Of a stretch of DNA of 64,000 nt, positions 52,341-60,201 are shown piece by piece; within the stretch, counting starts at the first letter, position 1, and every line of letters starts with the position of its first letter. Under the pieces are notes generated by a model. That model worked only from the letters and a program-made list of their open reading frames with translations. It searched no databases and was not told where the DNA came from. The stretch spans positions 124,001 through 188,000 of the forward strand of contig JAUIHP010000002.1 of NCBI GenBank assembly GCA_030431975.1, read 5' to 3'. This DNA comes from a bacterium (GTDB lineage Bacteria > Eisenbacteria > RBG-16-71-46 > CAIMUX01). A program made the translations under genes and the position numbers.

Positions 52341-52343
52341 ACG

Positions 52344-53948
52344 TCAGCTCTCCTTTCCGCCCCCCTCTTCGCTATCGGGGCGATCCGCGACCAGAGTCTC
52401 GGTCGTCAGAATGAGTGATCCAATGGAGGCTGCGTTCTGAAGCCCAGTCCGCACCACCTTGAGAGCGTCGAGAATACCCACTTCCGACAGAGAACCCAAA
52501 GCCCCCGTTTCAGCATCGAAGCCGAAGTCTCCCTGGCCGGAAAGCACCTGGTCGACGACGGACCGGCCATCGTAACCCGCGTTCTCGGCAATGGTGAAGA
52601 GCGGGGCCTCCAGAGCCTTGCGGACGATCTCGATCCCGGCCTGTTCGGCCTCGTCCTCCGCCTTCAGCGTGGACAGGGCAGCTCCGGCACGCAGCACGGA
52701 GACACCGCCGCCGGGAACGACACCCTCCTCCATGGCCGCCCGGGTCGAGGCCAGCGCGTCCTGGGCGCGGAAGACGTGATCTTCGATCTCCAGGTCGGTG
52801 GTTCCTCCGAGTTCGAGGACGGCAATGCGGCCGGTCAGGCGGGCCAGACGCTCCAGGACCCGCTCCCGCTCGTATTCCGAGCCGCTCTCTCCCAGGAGGG
52901 ACTCGAGACCCAGCTTGCGCTCTTCGACAGTTTCGTGCGCTCCGCCGCCCTCGATGATAGTCGTCCCATCCCGGGTCACGACGGCCCGGGCCGCCCGCCC
53001 CAGGTCTTCGAAGGTCACGTTTTCGAGCTTCATTCCCTGGATTCGCGAGACGAGTTGAGCTCCGGTCGCCACGGCCATGTCTTCGAGGATCTGCGTCCGC
53101 CGCTCACCGAAAGCAGGCGCCTTGACCGCGACCACGTCCAGCGCGCCGCGAAGTCGATTCATGACCAGGGTCGCCAGGGCTTCGCCCTCGATATCTTCTG
53201 CCACGATGAGGAACGGAGCCTTGTGAGCGGCCACCTCCTCGAGAATCGGGATCAGCGGAACCAGGTCTGTGATCTTGAAATCACAGAGAAGGATTCGGGG
53301 GTCGTCGAGCACCGACTGCATGCCGCCAGGCTCGGTGACGAAATAGGGAGAGAGATAACCCCGATCGAACTCGAAACCGCGCGACCACCGGAGCCGGCTC
53401 TGACGGCCCACACCTCGTTCGACACGAACGATGCCGTAACTACCGACCTCGGAGAGGGCGTGGGCGACGTGAGTGGCCACCGGCTTCGCCTGCTTCGAGG
53501 CCAAGGTCGCGATCCGCTCGAGTTCTTCGCGGTCTTCCACCACGAGCGCTTCGGAACGGAGGACGTCGATGACAAAGTCGACGGCGCGCTCGATTCCACG
53601 GCGAAGACGGATCGGATTCTCGCCCGCACTGACCGCCATCAAGCCCTCGGAAACGATAGCCTGGGCCAGCAGCGTGGCCGTGGTCGTCCCGTCTCCCGCC
53701 GTCTCCTGGGTCTTCGTGGCGACTTCCCGGAGCAGCTGGGCGCCGAGATTTTCGTAGGGATCGGCAAGGTCGATCCGGCGGGCGATGGTGATCCCGTCGT
53801 TGGTCAGGACGGGGACCTCGTTGGGTCCGTTGAGGATAACGTTGCGACCGCGTGGCCCCAAGGTCACCTTGACGGCGTCCGCCACCTGGTCCACCCCACG
53901 TTTCAGGGCCATGCGAGCCATGTCATCGAAGCGAAGCATCTTGGCCAA
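52344..53948 (-). CDS. groL: Divergent GroEL-like chaperonin
   Basis: 534 aa. Conserved GroEL motifs: ADAVKVTLGPRGRNV, TNDGITIARRI, ETAGDGTTTATLLAQAI (catalytic Asp), GYLSPYFVTEPG, VAVKAPAFGERR, and RAQDALASTRAAMEEGVVPGGG with the second ATPase Asp. The Gly/Met tail of housekeeping GroEL is absent; the end is EEGGGKES. No groES is adjacent. Start TTG at 53948 (MAKMLRFDD...) is seven bases after GGAGGT and aligns with the family start; the GTG nine bases upstream overlaps the spacing. A strong hairpin sits one base before the ribosome-binding site. It may be a specialised second chaperonin. Confidence 0.9.
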   Translation of the reverse strand: MAKMLRFDDMARMALKRGVDQVADAVKVTLGPRGRNVILNGPNEVPVLTNDGITIARRIDLADPYENLGAQLLREVATKTQETAGDGTTTATLLAQAIVSEGLMAVSAGENPIRLRRGIERAVDFVIDVLRSEALVVEDREELERIATLASKQAKPVATHVAHALSEVGSYGIVRVERGVGRQSRLRWSRGFEFDRGYLSPYFVTEPGGMQSVLDDPRILLCDFKITDLVPLIPILEEVAAHKAPFLIVAEDIEGEALATLVMNRLRGALDVVAVKAPAFGERRTQILEDMAVATGAQLVSRIQGMKLENVTFEDLGRAARAVVTRDGTTIIEGGGAHETVEERKLGLESLLGESGSEYERERVLERLARLTGRIAVLELGGTTDLEIEDHVFRAQDALASTRAAMEEGVVPGGGVSVLRAGAALSTLKAEDEAEQAGIEIVRKALEAPLFTIAENAGYDGRSVVDQVLSGQGDFGFDAETGALGSLSEVGILDALKVVRTGLQNAASIGSLILTTETLVADRPDSEEGGGKES

Positions 53949-53962
53949 ATCACCCACCTCCT

Positions 53963-53987
53963 AAAGGGGCCGTGCCGCGGCCCCTTT
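53963..53987 (-). terminator. Perfect 10-bp hairpin between coaX and the groEL-like gene
   Basis: AAAGGGGCCG and CGGCCCCTTT enclose a five-base loop. On the minus strand it is followed by TTTAGGAGGT, so it could end coaX transcription or form a structure one base before the chaperonin Shine-Dalgarno. It lacks a long T-run, so termination is uncertain. It is not a CIRCE element. Confidence 0.55.
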
Positions 53988-54047
53988 GGTTCATCGGCGG
54001 AGCCGGATTGCTTCTGAGGGATCTCTGAACCTTGATCGCAGGTCTTC

Positions 54048-54122
54048 AGGGCTTGGGCTTGGGCTTGGACTTGGCCCTGGCCCTGGCCCTGGCCCTTGCC
54101 CTCGCTCTGGCCCTGGCTCAGC
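54048..54122 (-). repeat. Hexanucleotide GCCAGG-type repeat directly after coaX
   Basis: About eleven 6-base units (GCCAGG, GCCAAG, CCCAAG on the minus strand) start two bases past the coaX stop. They stay in the coaX frame and would encode (Gly-Pro)n then (Ser-Pro)n if the TAG were read through. Confidence 0.8.
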
Positions 54123-54920
54123 CTAGCGGCGTCGCGGCCGGATCGGGGAACGTTCGGCGACGATGCGGAGGCCTTCGAGGGTCAGCTCGGGCACGACCTT
54201 GCGGATCGTCTTGGACTCCGGCCCCAGTACGGCGGCCAGGCCACCGGTTCCAATGACACCGGCGGTCGATCCGAGTTCCTTGCGGATGGCAGCCACCAGC
54301 CCGTCGATCTGGGCGACGGCCCCTAGGACGACGCCGGACTGCAGGCACTCCCGCGTCGTCTTTCCGATGACGCGGTCGGGGCGGTTGAGTTCCACGGCTC
54401 CCAGTCGGGCCGTTCCCTGAAACAGCGCTTCCGCAGCCGTGACGATTCCGGGAGCGATGATTCCGCCGAGATAGCGTGGTCCCTCTCCCACCACTTCGAT
54501 GTTCGTGGCCGTACCCAGGTCGACGACGATGCAGGGCAGACGGCTGATTTCGGCGGCCGCCACGGCATTGACGATCCGGTCCGATCCCACCATGGCCGGC
54601 TCGGGAACGTCGATCGTGAGCCCCGGAACGTTCTCGCCGGTGACGACCAGAGGTTCGGTCCCGGTCCAGTCCCGCAGAAGCCGGATGAACGTGTTGGTCC
54701 TCGCCGGGACGACCGAGGAGAGAGCCGCCCAGCCGCCGTCGACGACGTCGGAGAACGGACTCAGGACACCGTCGAGGAGGGCTCGGATCTCGTCCTCCGT
54801 CCGCTCTTGCCGCGAGGAGAGGCGAAAGCTGTGGACAAGGGTCTGCTCCCGGTAGACGCCGAGGGCAATGCGGGTGTTCCCAATGTTGACGGCCATCCCG
54901 CCGGGTCGCTCACCCGTCAT
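54123..54920 (-). CDS. coaX: Type III pantothenate kinase CoaX
   Basis: 265 aa, acetate/sugar-kinase fold. MAVNIGNTRIALGVY (phosphate-1; the usual DxGNT Asp is Asn12 here), AMVGSDRIVNAVAA, CIVVDLGTATNIEVV (phosphate-2 Asp present), and YLGGIIAPGI. It phosphorylates pantothenate, the product of PanB/PanC encoded nearby. The ATG at 54920 overlaps the tatC stop (ATGA) and has GGAGGT five bases upstream. After the TAG the frame continues open for 43 codons. Confidence 0.92.
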   Translation of the reverse strand: MTGERPGGMAVNIGNTRIALGVYREQTLVHSFRLSSRQERTEDEIRALLDGVLSPFSDVVDGGWAALSSVVPARTNTFIRLLRDWTGTEPLVVTGENVPGLTIDVPEPAMVGSDRIVNAVAAAEISRLPCIVVDLGTATNIEVVGEGPRYLGGIIAPGIVTAAEALFQGTARLGAVELNRPDRVIGKTTRECLQSGVVLGAVAQIDGLVAAIRKELGSTAGVIGTGGLAAVLGPESKTIRKVVPELTLEGLRIVAERSPIRPRRR

Positions 54921-56239
54921 TTCGGACCTCCTTCCTTTTTGGGGCTTTCATCGGCACTCCCAGAACCCGTGGCGCTGCCGCCGTCGCGATCACCGTCGCT
55001 GGCGTCGCCGCCGTCAGGTTGGCGGTCGCTGCCGTCGCTCTGGTCGCTCTCGTCGCTCTCGTCGCTGTCGACGCCGCCGTCACGTTTGCGGTCGCGGTCG
55101 CCGTCGGCCGGAGGGCCGAACCGGGCCCGCGGATCTTCTCCCTGCTCGACGAAGCGACGCGGACTGGACGGCGGCTCGGAAAGTCCGCCTTCGTCATCCC
55201 AGTCCTCGGACAGAGTCGACCAATCAGCTTCGCGCTCCCATTCGTTGCCTCCGGGGACGGGCGAGGCAGGAGGTGCTTTGGGCGTCGCGTCGTCCCGTGG
55301 ATCGGAGTCCTGGTTGGCCGACTCCGGGTCGTCGTTTGGAGGTACGTCGTTCGCAAGGACATCGCTCGGAACTACGTCGTTCGGAGGTTCGTCGTTCGGA
55401 GGTTCGTCGCTCGGAGGTTCGTCGCTCGGAGGTTCGTCGCTCGGGGGTACGTCGCTCGGGGGTACGTCATTCGGGTCGTTGGGATCGCCTGCATCAGACT
55501 CTTCCTCGCCGCGCCCCCGAACAATGGCGAGAGAGATAAGGATCGAGATGAAGTAAAGAGCGACGATCGGCGCCGCCAGGATGATCTGCGACGGCCCGTC
55601 TCCCGGCGTCGCCACCGCGGCGACGATAAGAATCCCCACGATGGCATGACGCCACTTCGAAATGAGAAAGGAGGGCGTGACGATGCGGACCACCGTCAGC
55701 AGAGCGACGACCAGCGGGAGCTGAAAGAGAATGCCGCAGGCAACCGCCAGTTTGATGATGAAGTCGAAGAGATAGTCGACCGACATGATCGGACGCACGT
55801 GCTCGGTGGCGAAGGCCAGGAGCATCTTGACCATGGTCGGGGTCAGGACGAGATAACTGAAGGCGGTCCCGACGATGAACAACAAAGTCGAGAAGACGAC
55901 CATTGGCAGGACGAGCTTTCGTTCCTGCTCGAGCAGTCCGGGCACGATGAAGTTCCAGATCTGGAACATGACGAAGGGCAGGCTGGCCAGAAGTCCGAGG
56001 AGCAGCGAGACCTTGATGCGGACGAAGAACGCCTCCATCGGCTTGATGGCCTGCGCCTCGGTTACATGCCGAACGACTACGTAGTCGACGACCTGCCCCG
56101 AAAAGGCATAGGCCACCAGCGCACTGACCATGACCGCGGCAAAGACCGCAAAGAGAGCCCGACGCAACTCCTCGAGGTGCTCGAGGAAGGGCATCTCCTT
56201 TTCTTCCGGCCCGCGAACCTTCGAGAGGAGGCGTTTCAC
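54917..56239 (-). CDS. tatC: TatC with a 200-residue acidic tail
   Basis: 440 aa. The first 240 residues are a normal TatC: EMPFLEHLEELRRALFAVF, six membrane helices, PMEAFFVRIKVSLLLGLLASLPF and ATPGDGPSQIILAAPIVALYF. TatC recognises the twin-arginine signal. The remaining 200 residues are an acidic, Pro/Ser/Asp-rich tail with repeats (PSDEPPSDEPP) and DESDESDQSDGSD, which would lie in the cytoplasm. Usual TatC is about 250 aa. Start GTG has only a weak ribosome-binding site, 15 bases after the smc stop. Confidence 0.92.
   Translation of the reverse strand: MKRLLSKVRGPEEKEMPFLEHLEELRRALFAVFAAVMVSALVAYAFSGQVVDYVVVRHVTEAQAIKPMEAFFVRIKVSLLLGLLASLPFVMFQIWNFIVPGLLEQERKLVLPMVVFSTLLFIVGTAFSYLVLTPTMVKMLLAFATEHVRPIMSVDYLFDFIIKLAVACGILFQLPLVVALLTVVRIVTPSFLISKWRHAIVGILIVAAVATPGDGPSQIILAAPIVALYFISILISLAIVRGRGEEESDAGDPNDPNDVPPSDVPPSDEPPSDEPPSDEPPNDEPPNDVVPSDVLANDVPPNDDPESANQDSDPRDDATPKAPPASPVPGGNEWEREADWSTLSEDWDDEGGLSEPPSSPRRFVEQGEDPRARFGPPADGDRDRKRDGGVDSDESDESDQSDGSDRQPDGGDASDGDRDGGSATGSGSADESPKKEGGPK
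55337..55472 (-). repeat. 15-bp tandem repeats in the tatC tail
   Basis: Units of GGAGGTTCGTCGCTC (plus strand) and variants occur about nine times, encoding PPSDE/PPNDV. The unit keeps the frame. Confidence 0.8.
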
Positions 56240-56254
56240 TCCGGGTTGATCGCC

Positions 56255-59200
56255 TTATGCGTGATCCGTGGGCTCGTCAACGGCGCTCCGACCGGCGGGC
56301 GGCGCATCCGTGGCTAGATCGAGGTCGTTCTCGTTGAGACGAACGGAGACGATCTTGGAGACACCCGGTTCTTCCATGGTGACACCAAAGAGGTTCTCCG
56401 CGACCTTCATCGTCTTCTTGTTGTGCGTAATCATGATGAACTGAGTCTTCTTCGCCATGTGGCTGAGCATGGTCAGGAAACGATCGAGGTTGGCGTCGTC
56501 GAGCGGCGCGTCGACCTCGTCGAGCAGGCAAACCGGACTCGGCTTGAACATGTAGAGCGAGAAGAGCAGCGCGATCGCCGTCAAGGACCGTTCACCGGTC
56601 GAAAGAAGACGCACCGACTCCAGGCGCTTGCCCTTCGGACGCGCGCTGATCTCGACGTCACTCTCCAGCGGGTCGTCGCCGACCAGACGCAAGGACGCCT
56701 CACCACCGGGGAACAATTCCTGAAACACGTCGATGAAGAGACGCTGCACTTCGTCGAAGGTCTGCTGGAACATCTCTCCGGCCGTCACATTGATCTGGCG
56801 GATCGTTTCGAGCAGATTGTTCCGAGAATCGTGAAGGTCCCGCGCTTGCTTGGAGAAGAAGTCGAGACGCTCTTTCTGCGTTTCGTACTCTTCCTCGGCG
56901 AGGTAGTTCAGCATTCCCATTCCCGCGATCTTCTTGCGCAGGAAGTCCATGCGAAGAACCCGTTCTTCCTCTCCGAGTGCCGCATCCTCGTCGGTCAGTT
57001 GCACAACCGGACGGGGCTTGGCCGCAACCCGCTTCGAAGCGATGGGCTCACCGGTGTCGGGATCGATGCGCGGGGCGTCACCCTCTTCCCCATCGCCGGA
57101 CGGTGCGGTCGCCGTCTCCGCGCTCGCGACGACGGCAGCGGCGTTCTCGGATTCCTTGGGCTCGGCTCCGTCAGCCGGAGTCCGGTGGGTCGTCGTCGTG
57201 TCCGTTGCATCGTCGTCCGCATCCTCGTCGTCGTCGTCGTCGAGGTCGGCGTCGGAAACGGTTTCCGGCTCGGGCTCAGGAAAACCGTCTTCCTTCGTCC
57301 ATGCGGCCAGGTCGACCCGATGTTCTTCCTGCACCCGCTTCCGAATCTGGTCGGCTTCAGCTCGGGCTTCGACGCGGGCCATTTCGTCCTGGTGCAGTCC
57401 CTGAACGATTTCGTGAAGGCGGGATCGCTCGGACTTGAGCTGGTCTTCCAGATCCGCGATCAGAACCTGAGACTCCGCATGCTCGTCGCGGGTGCCGCGG
57501 ACCTGGTCCTCGATTTCTCGCCGGCGACCTTGCAGTTCCTCCAAACTCGATCGGAGTTCCTCGATGCGGGAGTCCGCGGCCGACGCTTCTTTCGTCCGCT
57601 CTTCGATGAGTCGTTCGATCTCGGAAACCGACTCGCCTTTCTCCCCTTCCTCCTTCTCCAGCCGTTCTTCGAGAGACTGCAGCTCGCGGAGGTCGTTCTC
57701 GAGCCGGAGCGCTTCCATTTCCCGCTCGGTCGCTTCCCGAACTTTGAGGTCCTTCTCGGTCTCGAGTTCGGCGACCTTCCCGCGCAGGATATTGAACCGC
57801 TCCTGCACTTCGGTGGAGTCTTCACCGGACTGCGCCACCGCGGCGGTCAGGCTCGTGATCTCTTCCGCGACACGAGAGAGTTCGACTGAGAGATCGGACT
57901 GTTCCTGATCGAGTCGGGCCTGCTCCTCGTCGAGCATCTTGAGTTCGGTGCGCAGCGAGCTCGAGCGCTCTCCCACTTCGGATCGACGAGACTGTGCGGT
58001 CTGCATTTCCGCGGAAACGGTTTCGTACTCCGAGACCAGGGTCCTGAGAGAGGCTTCCAACTCTTCCTGTTGCTGCGAAAGACTCGTCAGCTCCTCGTCC
58101 AGTTTGACGAGCCGTTCCGTCAGCGCTGGGATCTCCTGCTCGCGGCTGAGGATGGCCGCTTCCCGGGTCCGGGTTCCGCTGAGGTGAATCGCGCCGTCGG
58201 CTTCGAAGAGCAGACCTTCCGGCGAGGCGACGCGACGACCCTTTCGGTCCATCCGCGCAGCCTCGGCGTCACCGGAGACCTGGCTCGTCGCCGAAAGGTA
58301 ACGAACGAACGGCGCGGCTGCGTCGCTCGCGTCAAAGAGAGCTTCGACGTCGGCATCCCCGTCTTCGTCCTCCCCGGCCTCGGCCAAAGGGAAGAAGGTG
58401 ACGCCGCCCAACTGTTCTTCGCGAAGCCGGCCGATGATGGCAATGGCCTGCGCTTCGTCTTCGACCAGAACCCACGAAACGCGGTCACCGAGGAGTGCGC
58501 GACCCAGATCCTGCCCATCGCCGCGCAGTCGGACTTCTTCCCCGACGACTCCGACGAAGCCCGGAAGGTCTTCCCGATTCTCCAGCATCCAACGGACGGT
58601 CGCGTCGAATCCTTCGTGGCGTTCGTGCTGTTCTTCGAGCACGGCCAAGCGGCTGGCGACTCCGGCGCGGTCTCGTTCCAAACCGTTCCGCCGATCCTCC
58701 CAGGACTCCCCCGTCTCTTCAGCTTCGGCGCGGGCACCTTCCAGCCTCGAACGCTCCGTGCGGAGTTCTTCCAACCTCGTATCGAGGGACTCCGACTCCG
58801 TTTCCAGTTCTCCCAGCTCGGCGCCGCTCTTTTCGCGTCGAAGGACAAACGCTTCCAGATGACCGGCCAGGGCCGCCAGGCGCCGCTCGTTTTCGACGCG
58901 GCGCGACTCCCGGCCTTCGAGTTCTTTTCGCGTCTCACTGTGGCTCGACTTGAGGTCGAGATTCATCTGCTGGACTTCTTCCAGCTGCTCGCGATGCTGC
59001 CGCAAGTCGTTCTCGGCTTCGCGTTGCAGACCCAGCGCCTCTTCGAAGCGCCGGCGGGACGAAGTCAGTCGCTTCTCCATCTCGACGTGGCGCGGACGAA
59101 GCTCGATGCGTTCTTCGCGAACTTCATGAAGCCGGACCCGGTCTCTCTCCAGACGCTGCCGTAGATCCGCCTCCTCGCGGGTCCAGGACTCATTGCGAGT

Positions 59201-60124
59201 CGCAAGGACCTGCATTTCCTCGTGCGCGGACGAGACGGCCTGGCTGGCCTCGTTGAGGTCGCGTTGGCGCTCCGTGAGCTGATCACCGAGCTGAACGAAG
59301 ATCTGCCGGCTCTCGCCATGCTTCGCTTCGAGGACTGCGATGGTGGCATCGAGTTCCTGCTTCTGCTCCTCGTTCTGCTTGCGGATCGCGGCCACCGCTT
59401 CCGTCTCTTCGGTGAGAGCGCGCCAACGTTCGAGGGCATGTCTCACTTCCAGGCGATCCAACTCGTCCCGAAAGACTCTCCAACGCCGAACCTTCCCCGC
59501 CTGGCGGGCCAGGCTTCGGACTTCGCGCTCGATCTCGCGAATCATGTCCTCGATGCGAACAAGGTCGCCTTCGACCGCCTGCAGCTTTCGGGACGCGTCC
59601 TTGCGACGTTGTTTGTAAAGAACGATCCCGGCGGCCTCCTCGAACAGGAAGCGACGGGCCTCGTCCTTGTCGGACAGGACCTGATCGATCATGGAACGTT
59701 CGATCACGGAATAGCCGTGGCTTCCCAGCCCCGTTCCCGAGAAGAGTTCGCGAATGTCACGAAGCCGGCAGGCGTTCTTGTTGATCGTGTACTGCGTGTC
59801 GCCGGATCGGAAAATGCGCCGCGCCACGCCCACCTGGGTGTACTCGACGGGAAGGCGACCCTCGTCGTTTCGCATGGTCAGGGTGACTTCGGCCATCCCC
59901 ATCGGCTTGACCGCTCGCGTCCCTTTGAAGATGACGTCCTGGACTCGCTCACCACGAAGGTTGCGGACGTTGGACTCACCGATGACCCACCGAAAAGCAT
60001 CGGAGACGTTGCTCTTGCCGCAACCGTTCGGTCCGACGATGGCCGTAATCCCACGGGCGAAGGGGATCTCCGTTCGGTTGGGGAACGACTTGAAGCCGTA
60101 CAACTCGAGTTTCTCTACGTACAA
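56255..60124 (-). CDS. smc: Chromosome partition protein SMC
   Basis: 1,289 aa. Walker A IVGPNGCGKSNVSDA near residue 32, long coiled coils, hinge around residues 500-690 (LPGFVGVVGEEVRL, GRALLGDRVSWVLVEDE). The C-terminal head has signature RLLSTGERSLTAIALLFSL, Walker B CLLDEVDAPLDDAN and FIMITHNKKTM. The signature reads LSTGE rather than LSGGE. An acidic Asp/Glu/Thr-rich insert (residues about 950-1025) lies in the second coiled coil. TTG start with GGAGG eight bases upstream. It organises and segregates the chromosome. Confidence 0.96.
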   Translation of the reverse strand: MYVEKLELYGFKSFPNRTEIPFARGITAIVGPNGCGKSNVSDAFRWVIGESNVRNLRGERVQDVIFKGTRAVKPMGMAEVTLTMRNDEGRLPVEYTQVGVARRIFRSGDTQYTINKNACRLRDIRELFSGTGLGSHGYSVIERSMIDQVLSDKDEARRFLFEEAAGIVLYKQRRKDASRKLQAVEGDLVRIEDMIREIEREVRSLARQAGKVRRWRVFRDELDRLEVRHALERWRALTEETEAVAAIRKQNEEQKQELDATIAVLEAKHGESRQIFVQLGDQLTERQRDLNEASQAVSSAHEEMQVLATRNESWTREEADLRQRLERDRVRLHEVREERIELRPRHVEMEKRLTSSRRRFEEALGLQREAENDLRQHREQLEEVQQMNLDLKSSHSETRKELEGRESRRVENERRLAALAGHLEAFVLRREKSGAELGELETESESLDTRLEELRTERSRLEGARAEAEETGESWEDRRNGLERDRAGVASRLAVLEEQHERHEGFDATVRWMLENREDLPGFVGVVGEEVRLRGDGQDLGRALLGDRVSWVLVEDEAQAIAIIGRLREEQLGGVTFFPLAEAGEDEDGDADVEALFDASDAAAPFVRYLSATSQVSGDAEAARMDRKGRRVASPEGLLFEADGAIHLSGTRTREAAILSREQEIPALTERLVKLDEELTSLSQQQEELEASLRTLVSEYETVSAEMQTAQSRRSEVGERSSSLRTELKMLDEEQARLDQEQSDLSVELSRVAEEITSLTAAVAQSGEDSTEVQERFNILRGKVAELETEKDLKVREATEREMEALRLENDLRELQSLEERLEKEEGEKGESVSEIERLIEERTKEASAADSRIEELRSSLEELQGRRREIEDQVRGTRDEHAESQVLIADLEDQLKSERSRLHEIVQGLHQDEMARVEARAEADQIRKRVQEEHRVDLAAWTKEDGFPEPEPETVSDADLDDDDDEDADDDATDTTTTHRTPADGAEPKESENAAAVVASAETATAPSGDGEEGDAPRIDPDTGEPIASKRVAAKPRPVVQLTDEDAALGEEERVLRMDFLRKKIAGMGMLNYLAEEEYETQKERLDFFSKQARDLHDSRNNLLETIRQINVTAGEMFQQTFDEVQRLFIDVFQELFPGGEASLRLVGDDPLESDVEISARPKGKRLESVRLLSTGERSLTAIALLFSLYMFKPSPVCLLDEVDAPLDDANLDRFLTMLSHMAKKTQFIMITHNKKTMKVAENLFGVTMEEPGVSKIVSVRLNENDLDLATDAPPAGRSAVDEPTDHA

Positions 60125-60201
60125 ACTTTTGGCCTCCGCTTACTAGCAGGTCGTCACCGATACGCGTTTTTCAGGCACGATCGATTCCTCGGTTACACCC
60201 A

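Noticed and set aside
53957-54000. CIRCE heat-shock operator before the groEL-like gene
   Set aside because: The hairpin is AAAGGGGCCG/CGGCCCCTTT and not TTAGCACTC-N9-GAGTGCTAA.
54032-54256. Plus-strand Leu/Ala-rich reading frame over the hexanucleotide repeat
   Set aside because: Composed of repeat translation (LALALA) and antisense coaX, with no ribosome-binding site.
56423-57889. Long plus-strand reading frame inside smc
   Set aside because: Antisense shadow of the SMC C-terminal half with no ribosome-binding site or motif.
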